From Psychrobacter sp. BI730 (GTDB taxonomy: Bacteria; Pseudomonadota; Gammaproteobacteria; Pseudomonadales; Moraxellaceae), in the NCBI RefSeq assembly GCF_013414195.1, contig NZ_JAATTV010000012.1, forward strand, positions 1 through 64,000: a stretch of 64,000 bases of DNA, written 5' to 3'. The position numbers and the translations under genes were made by a program. The notes under the pieces were generated by a model. That model worked only from the letters and a program-made list of their open reading frames with translations, ran no database searches and had not been told where the DNA came from. Shown piece by piece: positions 17,882 to 27,179 of the stretch (positions within the stretch are counted from its first letter, which is position 1; the number at the start of each line of letters is the position of its first letter).

Positions 17882-19255
17882 TTAAGACTTATCACGAATC
17901 AGTTTATAGTTTAAGAATTCAGTGATACCAAGTGTGCCAAGCTCGCGACCAAATCCTGAACGTTTAACGCCGCCAAATGGTGTGTTTGCTTCCGTACCAG
18001 AAGGTGCGTTGATCGTGACCATGCCCACTTCCAATTTGTCAGCAATGTCAGCAGCTAGGGCAGCATCTTGCGTTTGGATAGAGGCACCAAGACCGAAAGG
18101 CACATCGTTGGCAATCTTGATAGCATGGTCGATATCATTTGCTTTATAGACGACTGCTACAGGACCAAACAGCTCTTCACGATATACATCCATGGATTCA
18201 GTTACATCTGTCAGTACCGCAGGCTTAAACCAAGCACCAGGCTTGTCTTTGTCCATGCCGCCTTCTACTAATACTGTCGCACCTGCTTGGATAGCACTGT
18301 CTAACTGCGCTTGCAAGTTGACCGCAGCGGCTTTTGATGACATTGGGCCAATAAACGTATCTTCTTTAAGCGGGTCGGCCAAAGTCATGTTGCTGACCGC
18401 ATTGGTAAAGCCTTCGACGAATTTGTCATAGACTGATTCAATGACGATCAAACGCTTGGCTGCGTTACAGGCTTGTCCAGTATTACCAAAACGACCAGAG
18501 ATAGCGCCTTGTATCGCTTGTTCGATATCGGCATCGGCTGCGACGATAAAGGCATCTGAACCGCCCAATTCTAAAACGACTTTTTTGAGTGCGCCGCCAG
18601 CTTCTTTTGCCACGGCTTGTCCAGCGCGTTCAGAACCTGTTAGCGAGACACCTTGTACGCGTGTGTCATTGATAATGGTCGCTGATTGATCATTGGTTGC
18701 AAAGATATTGCTATAAACGCCTTCAGGTACGCCTGCATCTTTGAAGATATCGACGATGACTTCTGCGGTGTTTGGACACTGCGGTGCGTGTTTTAGAATA
18801 ATTGTATTACCCGCCATAAAGTTTGGCGCGACAAAACGGGCTACTTGGTAATGTGGATAGTTCCACGGCATGATACCTAATAGCGCGCCTACAGGGTGTT
18901 TTTCTACCGATGCTGATCCTGAATCAACTTCAATGGTACTGGTTGCCAGTAGCTGCTCAGCGTTATCTGCATAGTAGCGATAGATATCAGCCACCAGACC
19001 AATTTCGCCTTTTGCTTGGGCAACAGGTTTGCCCATCTCATTTGCAACGATACGTGATAGCTCGTCTTGACGCTCAAGATAGATATCAGCGATTTTATGC
19101 AGTAATGCACTGCGCTCATTTAATGGCACTTTACGCCAGTCTTGATAAGCGGTATCTGCTTGCTCAATGACTTGTTGGATATCTTGTTCAGTGGCGGTAG
19201 GGTAAGTGGCTTCTAGTTCGCCAGTGGCTGGATTGTTGATTTGATAATCGCTCAT
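17882..19255 (-). CDS. sad: NAD-dependent succinate-semialdehyde dehydrogenase, Sad/YneI type
   Basis: A 457-residue aldehyde dehydrogenase whose length and motifs match E. coli Sad (YneI). It begins with SDYQINNPATGE, and has IMPWNYPHYQVARF, the catalytic glutamate in LELGGSDAF and the cysteine in NTGQACNAAKR. It differs clearly from the GabD at 13154-14617. It is the last gene of the minus-strand block puuA-puuB-nhaC-aguB-aguA-sad. Since no puuC is present there, this enzyme may oxidise gamma-glutamyl-aminobutyraldehyde as well as, or rather than, succinate semialdehyde. AAGGA supports the start. Confidence 0.88.
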   Translation of the reverse strand: MSDYQINNPATGELEATYPTATEQDIQQVIEQADTAYQDWRKVPLNERSALLHKIADIYLERQDELSRIVANEMGKPVAQAKGEIGLVADIYRYYADNAEQLLATSTIEVDSGSASVEKHPVGALLGIMPWNYPHYQVARFVAPNFMAGNTIILKHAPQCPNTAEVIVDIFKDAGVPEGVYSNIFATNDQSATIINDTRVQGVSLTGSERAGQAVAKEAGGALKKVVLELGGSDAFIVAADADIEQAIQGAISGRFGNTGQACNAAKRLIVIESVYDKFVEGFTNAVSNMTLADPLKEDTFIGPMSSKAAAVNLQAQLDSAIQAGATVLVEGGMDKDKPGAWFKPAVLTDVTESMDVYREELFGPVAVVYKANDIDHAIKIANDVPFGLGASIQTQDAALAADIADKLEVGMVTINAPSGTEANTPFGGVKRSGFGRELGTLGITEFLNYKLIRDKS

Positions 19256-19278
19256 ACTTTTTCCTTATTTTTAGCGTG

Positions 19279-19309
19279 TTTTTGGGTTTAAAATCCATTT
19301 TTGGGTTTA
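19279..19309. repeat. 12-bp direct repeat upstream of sad
   Basis: TTTTTGGGTTTA occurs at 19279-19290 and again at 19298-19309, a 19-bp period, between the aguA stop and the sad start. The spacing is near two helical turns, which would suit paired protein binding. Confidence 0.6.
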
Positions 19310-19375
19310 TGCTTATACTTTCAGTTGCTAATAAGTGTGATTTATTATGGTTCACTCTATACCAAGCGGCGTGTT

Positions 19376-20485
19376 TTAGAGTGACGCTTTGGTTACAGGT
19401 TGTTGCTGGGTAATACAATGAATATTACCGCCGCCATAGACAATCTCTTTTGTGCGTACTCCCACTACTTGATGCTGCGGAAAGATTTTTTCAAGCTGCT
19501 CGATGGCGAGTGCATCATTTATATCATCATATTGCGGTACGATGACCGCGTCATTACAAATCAAAAAGTTGGCATAGGAGGCGATACAAACATCACCCGT
19601 TAGGCGAGGTTTGGCATCATGAGACTGTACAATGTCATAATCGTCGGGCAAGGTCACTGGCTGCTGAGTACAGCACAGCTTATGGACTGTTAGTCGTCTG
19701 CCTTTTGCGTCAGTCATATTTGAGAGCTGTTTATAGGCTTTTTGCGTTGCTTCATAGAACGGGTTTTCAGGATCATCCGTGAATAAGCAAACCACTTCAC
19801 CAGGGCGCGCAAAGCAGGCGATATCATCGATGTGACCTGTAGTCTCATCAGGGTCGATACCATCATCAATCCAGAGCACTTTTTGAACATTGAGATAGGC
19901 TTTTAGCTTATCCTCGATTTGCTGCTCATTCAGATGTGGATTGCGCCCCGGGCTTAGCAGACACATACGCGTGGTCAAAACCGTGCCTTCACCATCGACA
20001 TGAAACGCGCCGCCTTCCATGACAAAGTCATCCGTTCGATAACGTGGAATATCACGCTGCTCACACAGTCGTTCGGCGAGTTTATCGTCATCGTCCCATG
20101 GTGAATAGAGGCCATCATAGTCTCCGCCCCACGCATTGAATGTCCAATCACAAGCGCGTAGCTCGCCTGCGTCATTGATTAAAAATGTCGGCACGGTATC
20201 ACGTGCCCACGCATCGTTGCTCGGCATAGAGATAACGTCGATATCATCAGGCAAGCTATCGCGGCACTGCTGATAATCATCAGGATTGACCAGTACGCCA
20301 ACGTCACAAAAATTGTTAATTGCCAGTGCAACCTCAGCATAAGCCCTCTTGGCAGGGACCGCTTGTTGTCGCCAGTTATCAGCACGGTATGGCCAGACCA
20401 TCCATACCTTTTGTATTGGCTCAAACTCTGCTGGCATATAAAAGCCATCCTGCTGCGGGGTTGAGTCTGTCAGTAATATAGACAT
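19376..20485 (-). CDS. aguA: Agmatine deiminase
   Basis: A 369-residue enzyme of the guanidino-group modifying fold that hydrolyses agmatine to N-carbamoylputrescine and ammonia. The N-terminal FYMPAEFEPIQKVWMVWPYR, the substrate-site NDAWARDTVP, the histidine of DETTGHIDDIACF and the C-terminal catalytic cysteine in YGGGNIHCITQQ (near residue 357) are all present. The length equals that of known AguA proteins. It lies 68 bp after aguB on the same strand, which catalyses the next step. Confidence 0.95.
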   Translation of the reverse strand: MSILLTDSTPQQDGFYMPAEFEPIQKVWMVWPYRADNWRQQAVPAKRAYAEVALAINNFCDVGVLVNPDDYQQCRDSLPDDIDVISMPSNDAWARDTVPTFLINDAGELRACDWTFNAWGGDYDGLYSPWDDDDKLAERLCEQRDIPRYRTDDFVMEGGAFHVDGEGTVLTTRMCLLSPGRNPHLNEQQIEDKLKAYLNVQKVLWIDDGIDPDETTGHIDDIACFARPGEVVCLFTDDPENPFYEATQKAYKQLSNMTDAKGRRLTVHKLCCTQQPVTLPDDYDIVQSHDAKPRLTGDVCIASYANFLICNDAVIVPQYDDINDALAIEQLEKIFPQHQVVGVRTKEIVYGGGNIHCITQQQPVTKASL

Positions 20486-20553
20486 AAAATCACCTTATCG
20501 TACACGAGCGACTATAAAAATAGTGGGAGTAAACTAAAGAGACGGAAATCAAA

Positions 20554-21423
20554 TTAACCGTGAGTCAGCAGTGTGCCATACATCGATGGACGACGATCAC
20601 GGAACACACCCCATTGCTGACGATCGATAGCCAGTTGATCTAAGTCAAAGGTGGCGCTAATCACTTCGCTAGTATCTGCTGACGCTTCTTTTATGATGTC
20701 GCCGCGGCCGTCAGTAATGAACGAGCTACCATAGAACTGCATCGTGCTGTCATTGCCATTTTGGCTGATGGTTTCTGTGCCAATGCGATTGGCTGCAATG
20801 ACTGGCATTAAGTTGGCGGCGGAATGGCCTTGCATACAGCGCTGCCAATGGCCTTTTGAGTCGATACCGAGTGTTGGCTCATCACCAATGGCAGTCGGGT
20901 AAAACAGCAGCTCGGCACCCATCAATGCCATGCTACGGGCGCATTCAGGGAACCACTGATCCCAGCAGATACCGACACCAATCTTAGCGTATTTGGTTTG
21001 CCAAACCTTAAATCCTGTATCACCAGGGGTGAAGTAAAATTTTTCTGCATAAGGAATGCCATCTGGTATATGAGTTTTTCGATAAGTGCCGAGTATCTCA
21101 CCATCAGCATCGATCACAGTGATGCTATTAAAGAAAGTATTGCCTGATTTTTCATAAAAGCTAATTGGCAATACCACTTCTAACTCTTTTGCCAGTTTTT
21201 TGAAATGATTGATAGCTGCATTGTCTTCGACTGAAGTTGCCAGTTTAAAATAATCAAAGTCATGAACTTGGCAGAAGTAGGGCGTCTCAAACAGTTCTTG
21301 AAGTAAGATAATATTGGCACCATCGTTGGCCGCTTTTTTGACCAAGTCAGTCGCGGTCGCAATGTTTTGCTGGATGTCCCAGCCGCATGTCATTTGCGTA
21401 GTCGCCATAGTAACGTTTCGCAT
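20554..21423 (-). CDS. aguB: N-carbamoylputrescine amidase
   Basis: A 289-residue nitrilase-superfamily enzyme that splits N-carbamoylputrescine into putrescine, CO2 and ammonia. The catalytic Glu-Lys-Cys triad is visible as LQELFETPYFC, YRKTHIPDG and GVGICWDQWFPE (cysteine near residue 155). Its size and its pairing with aguA leave little doubt. AAGGATT upstream supports the start. The putrescine it makes would pass to PuuA, encoded upstream on the same strand. Confidence 0.95.
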   Translation of the reverse strand: MRNVTMATTQMTCGWDIQQNIATATDLVKKAANDGANIILLQELFETPYFCQVHDFDYFKLATSVEDNAAINHFKKLAKELEVVLPISFYEKSGNTFFNSITVIDADGEILGTYRKTHIPDGIPYAEKFYFTPGDTGFKVWQTKYAKIGVGICWDQWFPECARSMALMGAELLFYPTAIGDEPTLGIDSKGHWQRCMQGHSAANLMPVIAANRIGTETISQNGNDSTMQFYGSSFITDGRGDIIKEASADTSEVISATFDLDQLAIDRQQWGVFRDRRPSMYGTLLTHG

Positions 21424-21558
21424 GATCTCAATCCTTTTATTGATAGATAATTAATACTACATATAGATGATGATTTGTATTTGCTAACGAACAATTTCTC
21501 ATCATTCGTTAGTGTATAGCGACAATAGCTAAGTCCATATTGGTTAAGTTTTATCGGC

Positions 21559-23052
21559 TTAAGCCATCATATAGCCCAATCCTAAGAAGGTCACGACGGA
21601 CAGTCCTGCACCTAGCATCGCATACGGGAACTGGGTAAAGGCATGCTGCATGGGTGAGCAGCCAGCACCTTGCGCGGCAAGTAATGATGAATCACTAAAG
21701 AAACACGCATGACTACCGAATGATGAGGCCGATAACAAGGCGCCAATCATAAGTGGTGTGCTTACGCCAAGGGCGAGCGATATTGGGAACACGATAGGCA
21801 TCGCCAACACGTACAGACCCCAGCTTGATGAAGTAGCAAAGGTCAAGAATGCCATGACCGCAAAGATAACCGCAGGGAAGATAATAATGGTCATATAAGG
21901 CGTGATAGCCTCAATCACATACATAGTCATACCAAGCTCATCGTTGATTGCTTTTAAGAAAAAGCCACCAATAACGGTCGAGAGTGGATAGAGCATGACT
22001 TTAAAGCCTTTAAAGATAGACTCTACTTGCGTCTCAAAGCTCAAAATACCCTGCATCCAATAGACAACGACAGTCACAAAACAGGTCAATAGGGCCCCGC
22101 GTAACAGATCGACTTCAAAGTAAATGGTTGAGACAATGAGTAAGATCATCGGGAAGGCAAAGTTGGCGATGTTGGCTTTGAACGATAATTTACGTTTGGC
22201 TTGGACATTTGAGACCAGCTGCTCTTCTACAAACGCTTCAGGGACAGGCTTGCCAGCCTTAGCGCGTTTCTCGGCTTTTTTCATGGGGCCCCAGTCACCT
22301 AATATACCGTAAGCAACCAAGAACACGATTAGGAGAGCGAACCAAGCATAGGCCATATAGGGAATAGCGCTGATATAAAGACCAAGACCTTCACCTTCTG
22401 TGGCCACGCCATTTTCTTCTAATAGGCCTGCAAAGTAAACGGCCCAAGTCGAGATAGGCACGATAATACACATAGGGGCAGCGGTTGAATCGACGATATA
22501 GGCGAGCTTTTCACGGGAGACGTTATAGACGTCAGTGAGTTTTTTGACGGAAGTTGATACAGCAAGACAGTTTAAATAATCATCGATAAAGACCACAACG
22601 CCCAAAGCAAAAGTGGCCAACAATGACTGACGACGCGACTTGATGATTTTTTGTAGCCATTCACTAAAACCATCTAGGCAGCCACTGATTTCAAGAAGTT
22701 GAATTAACCCGCCCATCAGACCACAGACGAGGACAATCCAGATAATGGTCTCGTTGCCCAAAACCATCGACATATTGTCTGCAAAGGGGGAAACCAGATC
22801 AAAGGGGTTGAGCATCACAAGGCCAGCGACGCAGCCTGCGATCATAGATTCAAACGGTCGCCTAGAGACAATGGCGGTGACTAATACTAATAATGTGGGT
22901 AATAAAGATAAAGCACCCCAAGATTCATCTGGACCACGGCTCATGGATAGCCAAGCAAAGGCCAGATAGATGACGACGGCTACTATTACGGTGAGAAAGA
23001 CTCGCTTGTTATGATAGTGCCCTTCGACAGCATCATTGAGTTTCATGTTCAT
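21559..23052 (-). CDS. NhaC-family antiporter, candidate polyamine transporter
   Basis: A 497-residue inner-membrane protein with about twelve hydrophobic segments. It has NhaC-family features: FIDDYLNCLAVSTSVKKLTD near 155, IVDSTAAPMCIIVPISTWA near 190, and SSFGSHACFFSDSSLLAAQGAG-like sequence near 450. NhaC proteins exchange Na+ for H+, and some exchange carboxylates or amines. Because it sits between puuB and aguB in a putrescine/agmatine block, I infer transport or exchange of agmatine, putrescine or another diamine. The start at 23052 has GGGAG upstream; a second ATG lies two codons later. Confidence 0.82.
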   Translation of the reverse strand: MNMKLNDAVEGHYHNKRVFLTVIVAVVIYLAFAWLSMSRGPDESWGALSLLPTLLVLVTAIVSRRPFESMIAGCVAGLVMLNPFDLVSPFADNMSMVLGNETIIWIVLVCGLMGGLIQLLEISGCLDGFSEWLQKIIKSRRQSLLATFALGVVVFIDDYLNCLAVSTSVKKLTDVYNVSREKLAYIVDSTAAPMCIIVPISTWAVYFAGLLEENGVATEGEGLGLYISAIPYMAYAWFALLIVFLVAYGILGDWGPMKKAEKRAKAGKPVPEAFVEEQLVSNVQAKRKLSFKANIANFAFPMILLIVSTIYFEVDLLRGALLTCFVTVVVYWMQGILSFETQVESIFKGFKVMLYPLSTVIGGFFLKAINDELGMTMYVIEAITPYMTIIIFPAVIFAVMAFLTFATSSSWGLYVLAMPIVFPISLALGVSTPLMIGALLSASSFGSHACFFSDSSLLAAQGAGCSPMQHAFTQFPYAMLGAGLSVVTFLGLGYMMA

Positions 23053-23147
23053 ACTTACGCTCCCTGTAGAACCTCATTTTTTAAAACAAACTCTATTCGG
23101 TGGTTGATGCTCGACAGCCAGTAGCGAATCAACTTTCTATCGAGCGT

Positions 23148-23177
23148 CCTATCACAGCAATCCATTACTGTGATAGG
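23148..23177. other. Perfect 10-bp stem-loop between puuB and the nhaC-type gene
   Basis: CCTATCACAG (23148-23157) and CTGTGATAGG (23168-23177) surround a ten-base loop. No T run follows on the minus strand, so it is not a simple terminator. It may mark an mRNA processing site or a regulator site. Confidence 0.6.
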
Positions 23178-23250
23178 TCAAGGCAACAGTAGTTTTTATG
23201 ATAAAAACATCGTCTATGTCGACCGCTTTTATGCACGGTTGGTCATGTAT

Positions 23251-24636
23251 TTACATGCCGGTGGTGTCTTTTAGTGCATACCACCACGAGCCCATGACCG
23301 AGTAAGGGACTCGTAGAGCCCTGCCACCTGGGAATGGAATCCAAGGAATCTGTGCAAAGGTGTCAAACTCTTTGGTTTTGCCATTGATGGCATCAGCCAA
23401 GATTTGCCCGAACAGATGAGAGCCTGTTACACCGTGTCCACTATAGCCGTGGGCGAAATATACGCGTTCATGTAGCTTGCCCATTTGCGGTACACGAGAG
23501 AAAGACAGGGCAAAGTTACCACTCCACGCGTAGTCGATTTTCACATCGCGCAGCTCTGGGAAAATCTTATTCATATTGGGTCTGATTTTGGCCGTGATAT
23601 CAGCAGGATCTTGACCGCCATACACCGTACCGCCGCCAAACAACATGCGTTTGTCTGCTGAGAGGCGATAGTAGTCAAGAATGTAGCGCACATCTTCGAC
23701 ACAGACATCAGTAGGGAGTAATTGATCGGCCAAATCACCCAATGGTTCGGTCGCGATAATCTGCGTCGATACTGGCATTACGCGATCAGTCAGCTTAGGA
23801 ATGACTTTATTGAGATAAGCGTTACCGCATAGAACGGCTTGCTTACAAGTCACCGTGCCAAACTCAGTAACAACTTTGATAGAATCGTCAGCGTATTCAA
23901 TATCTACGACTAAGGTGTTTTCATAAATTGTGCCACCATTTTTTTCGATAGCTGCCGCTTCACCCAATGCAAGGTTCAATGGATGGAAGTGTCCACCCGA
24001 ATGGTCGATGACGCCGCCCACATAAGCATCTGACTTGATATGTTCTTGAATGCCGTTTTTGTCTAGCATTTCTCGGTCGTGCATACCGTGGCTTTCCCAC
24101 AGTGCATGTGTCTCTTGCAAGTCTTTTAGCTGTCCGTTATTCAATGCTGCAAAGATGTTTTTTTCTTTCAGATCGCAGCTGATATCGTAGTCACTGACAA
24201 AGCGGCGAATGATTTTGCCACCGCGAGTCACGAGTTGACCGACGAAGTCTGCGCTTTGCTGACCGTAAGATTTTTTGATTTTTTGTAGGCTAGCATTTAG
24301 ACCGTTGACGATTTGACCGCCGTTACGACCTGATGCGCCCCAACCAATCTGTGCGCCTTCAAGCACGACGACCTCATGATCTGTCTCGATAAGGTGCAGG
24401 GCAGTTGATAGGCCGCTGTAACCGCCACCGACCACGCAGATTTCTACTTGAATATCGTTTTTAAGCGTTGGTCTGTCAGGCTTAGGGTTGCGACTGGCTG
24501 CATAATAGCTATCAGGGTATTGACCCTTATCCGAGTAATGCGGGATATTGCGCGTGTTGTTAGAAGGTGGGTTTTGGTTCGCTGTCATATTGCTACTTTG
24601 GTTGCTATTTGGGCTACTATTTGACATATCAAACAT
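23251..24636 (-). CDS. puuB: Gamma-glutamylputrescine oxidase
   Basis: A 461-residue FAD-dependent oxidoreductase that oxidises gamma-glutamylputrescine to gamma-glutamyl-aminobutyraldehyde with release of ammonia and hydrogen peroxide. The FAD motif VCVVGGGYSGLSTALHL-like GGGYSGLSTA lies near residue 70, the protein then shows GWGASGRNGGQIVNG, and the C-terminus has FAHGYSGHGVTGSHL, as in PuuB. The first 45 residues are Asn/Ser-rich and may be disordered. The ATG at 24636 overlaps the puuA stop by eight bases; an ATG three codons later (24627) is an alternative. The overlap indicates translational coupling with puuA. Confidence 0.9.
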   Translation of the reverse strand: MFDMSNSSPNSNQSSNMTANQNPPSNNTRNIPHYSDKGQYPDSYYAASRNPKPDRPTLKNDIQVEICVVGGGYSGLSTALHLIETDHEVVVLEGAQIGWGASGRNGGQIVNGLNASLQKIKKSYGQQSADFVGQLVTRGGKIIRRFVSDYDISCDLKEKNIFAALNNGQLKDLQETHALWESHGMHDREMLDKNGIQEHIKSDAYVGGVIDHSGGHFHPLNLALGEAAAIEKNGGTIYENTLVVDIEYADDSIKVVTEFGTVTCKQAVLCGNAYLNKVIPKLTDRVMPVSTQIIATEPLGDLADQLLPTDVCVEDVRYILDYYRLSADKRMLFGGGTVYGGQDPADITAKIRPNMNKIFPELRDVKIDYAWSGNFALSFSRVPQMGKLHERVYFAHGYSGHGVTGSHLFGQILADAINGKTKEFDTFAQIPWIPFPGGRALRVPYSVMGSWWYALKDTTGM

Positions 24637-25972
24637 CCTGTAAATAGGTTAGGTATTCAAGGTTAGTCACTTGCTGAGCAAAGCGTTTGGCCTCTTGCTT
24701 TTTGACCGCAATCAATAGCTCAATCATCTCGCTTGGAAACAGTGAGTCAACCACATCGCTGCTCTCAAATTGACGAATGGCTGAGAGCCAGTCCAACGGT
24801 AAGGTTTTTAGTTCTGCTGCATCATAAGTAATGCTGTTAATCGGCTCAGGTGCTTCAAGCTTGTTTTCGATACCATATAGCATACCCGCCAGCACTGCGC
24901 TACAAACTAGATAAGGGTTGGCATCTGCACCAGACACCCGATGTTCGATACGGCGTGCTCTGGTGTCACCACCGGGGATACGTACAGCTGCGGTGCGGTT
25001 TTCATAACCCCATGACACGTTGTTTGGGGCCAATGTACCGGGGGTAAAGCGGCGGTAAGAGTTGACATGCGGTGCAAACAATAAGGTGCAATCTGACATG
25101 GTTTTTAGTAGGCCAGCCACTGCATGACGCAACATATCTGAGCCTTCATCTGACCCATCATCAAATACGTTGTTGCCATCTTTATCTAACAAGCTGCAAT
25201 GTACATGAAAGCCATTGCCAGACTGTAAGCCAAAAGGTTTTGCCATAAAGGTCGCGGTAAGCTTACGACGAGCTGCCACGGCTTTGACCACTTGTTTAAA
25301 CAAAATCGCGTCGTCAGCAGCTTTTAATGGATCATCGACGTGTAATAAATTGATTTCAAACTGCCCACAACCATTTTCAGCCAGTGCCGCATCAACAGGG
25401 ATATCGAGCTTTTCACACTGCTCGTAGACTTCATCTAAAAATTCATCGAATTGTAATAGGTCATTGATACTTAAGATGGACGTCTTATTTAGTCTTAGGC
25501 CGCTCTTGGGACGGATAGGCGGCTTGGGTGTCTCTCCCTCGGTATAGTCAACCAAATAAAACTCTAGTTCGGTTGCCATCACTGGCGTCAGTCCCAGTGC
25601 TTTGAACTTTTTACTGATGTAGTCCAAAACATGGCGGGCATCACCGTAGTAAGGTTCATTGTCTTCGGTATATAGCCAAATCGGTAGTAGCGATGAAGGG
25701 GCACTGGTATTGAGAAGCGGATAAGCAGCACGGCCAGTTGGACGGGCAATGGCATCGATATCACCATTGCACTGCGAAGACTCGATGACATCAGCGCCCC
25801 ATATATCGACACCTAAGATTGACAGAGGTAATCGGATTGCGCCGTTTTCTGCTTTTTCCATTTGATCAAAAGGGATGCGCTTACCACGAAGTAAGCCATT
25901 GATATCTCCTGCGGCAACATACACGTACTCTGTGCTGTTTGCAGATTTGACCATTCCATTGGTTGTCATCAT
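24629..25972 (-). CDS. puuA: Gamma-glutamylputrescine synthetase
   Basis: A 447-residue member of the glutamine synthetase family that ligates glutamate to putrescine using ATP, the first step of the Puu pathway. Family motifs are ATELEFYLVDY near 130, a GNGFHVHCSLLD segment around the glutamate/ATP site, and NRTAAVRIPGGDTRARRIEHR near 340. Its close partner puuB, and puuD/puuR on the other strand, decide for PuuA over glutamine synthetase proper. It is divergent from puuD across a 466-bp regulatory region. GGAAG precedes the start. Confidence 0.93.
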   Translation of the reverse strand: MMTTNGMVKSANSTEYVYVAAGDINGLLRGKRIPFDQMEKAENGAIRLPLSILGVDIWGADVIESSQCNGDIDAIARPTGRAAYPLLNTSAPSSLLPIWLYTEDNEPYYGDARHVLDYISKKFKALGLTPVMATELEFYLVDYTEGETPKPPIRPKSGLRLNKTSILSINDLLQFDEFLDEVYEQCEKLDIPVDAALAENGCGQFEINLLHVDDPLKAADDAILFKQVVKAVAARRKLTATFMAKPFGLQSGNGFHVHCSLLDKDGNNVFDDGSDEGSDMLRHAVAGLLKTMSDCTLLFAPHVNSYRRFTPGTLAPNNVSWGYENRTAAVRIPGGDTRARRIEHRVSGADANPYLVCSAVLAGMLYGIENKLEAPEPINSITYDAAELKTLPLDWLSAIRQFESSDVVDSLFPSEMIELLIAVKKQEAKRFAQQVTNLEYLTYLQDV

Positions 25973-26438
25973 GTCTGTTCTTCCTATGAATTTGTAGAAT
26001 TACTGGGTTTGTTACTGCTACTACGTTTTGGCTGTGGTGTCTAAATTCTCTGCTAGTGGCATTTATAACGAACACTTAATAAATAAGTATTTGATAAATG
26101 ACGGGTTGAATATGAGGTGTTTATACTACTGCTAAATTTTTTATCAATGATATTAGTGACTTATAGACTGTGCTCTTAGGCATTTTTATTCAGTTTAAAA
26201 GTTAAACTATGTTGGTTATCATTGCTGCTGACTTTTAATATATGGATGAAAACTATAATTGTCAATTTTTATTTAAAATTATCTTAAAATAACTCAAATG
26301 CGGGTTTATAGTACAAATATCGATATTAATGAAGTTTATAGTTTACATTTTACGAGGCGTTGTGTTAAATTTTAGCTAAATAAGGGATTAGACAACATAG
26401 ACAGCCTAGGTCTAGTTGTTATAACGAGGGAAAATAAT
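25973..26438. promoter_or_regulatory. 466-bp divergent puuA/puuD control region
   Basis: An AT-rich region holding promoters for both directions. A perfect palindrome AGTTTAA-AAG-TTAAACT lies at 26192-26208 and AATATCGATATT at 26316-26327. A plausible puuD promoter is TTTACA (26342-26347), 17-base spacer, TTAAAT (26365-26370). Regulation by PuuR, encoded downstream of puuD, is expected, but I cannot identify its exact site here. Confidence 0.55.
26192..26208. promoter_or_regulatory. Palindrome in the puuA/puuD promoter region
   Basis: AGTTTAA-AAG-TTAAACT is a perfect inverted repeat. It contains AAAGTTAAACT, also found in the palindrome before the permease gene at 16239-16255, which makes it a candidate binding site for a common regulator. 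Confidence 0.45.
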
Positions 26439-27179
26439 ATGAAAAATTCCAGACCTATTATTGCTATTGTGTCTTGTCATAAGATGGTTGACGGACAGCC
26501 AGCACAGGCGGTATATCAAAAATACATCGATGCAGTAAACTTTTATGGTGGCAATCCTATACTGCTGCCAAATACAGCTGCCGATAGCGAAAATTTCGAT
26601 GCGCTGCTCGAAATAGCAGATGGAATTTTATTGACCGGTAGTTATAGCAATGTCGCCCCAACTCGTTATGGCGCGACGCATACCGAAGCCAAACAAGACC
26701 TAGGCCGTGATGAGCTGAGCTTCAAATTATTGGCTTATGCAGACGAAAAAAACATTCCGCTGTTTGCAGTGTGTCGAGGTTTGCAAGAGATGAATGTTCA
26801 TTTTGGTGGCACGCTATATTCTGACTGGCGTGATATCGATGGATTTTATGAGCAGCATTTAGAAGACAATACCCAGCCGCTTGAGGTGCAGTATCAGCCC
26901 ATACATGACGTTATCATTCAACCTCAAGGAAGGCTGGCAGCATTTGGTGAAAAGTGGCACGTCAACTCATTGCACAAACAAGCCATCAATAAGGTAGGCG
27001 AGCGTTTATTCGTCGAAGCGTTAGCGCCTGATGGTCTGGTAGAGGCTATCAGCTTGTTACAACATCCATTTATGATTGGTGTACAATGGCATCCTGAGTT
27101 AAATTATGCGCAAGATAGCTTGTCCAAATTTCTATTCACGGAATTTATTCACCATGCCAGAGAACCACAAACCGAGTAG
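26439..27179 (+). CDS. puuD: Gamma-glutamyl-GABA hydrolase
   Basis: A 246-residue class I glutamine amidotransferase-like hydrolase that frees GABA and glutamate from gamma-glutamyl-GABA. The nucleophilic cysteine is in FAVCRGLQEMNV (residue 112), and the His/Glu pair lies in GVQWHPEL near the C-terminus, as in PuuD. ILLTGSYSNVAPTRYG near residue 64 is also characteristic. GAGGG lies upstream of the start. The 3' end overlaps the puuR gene by 26 bp, so the two are co-transcribed and probably translationally coupled. Confidence 0.93.
   Translation: MKNSRPIIAIVSCHKMVDGQPAQAVYQKYIDAVNFYGGNPILLPNTAADSENFDALLEIADGILLTGSYSNVAPTRYGATHTEAKQDLGRDELSFKLLAYADEKNIPLFAVCRGLQEMNVHFGGTLYSDWRDIDGFYEQHLEDNTQPLEVQYQPIHDVIIQPQGRLAAFGEKWHVNSLHKQAINKVGERLFVEALAPDGLVEAISLLQHPFMIGVQWHPELNYAQDSLSKFLFTEFIHHAREPQTE

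Noticed and set aside
13154..19255. The gabD and sad genes as an assembly duplication
   Set aside because: The proteins differ throughout and belong to different dehydrogenase subgroups.
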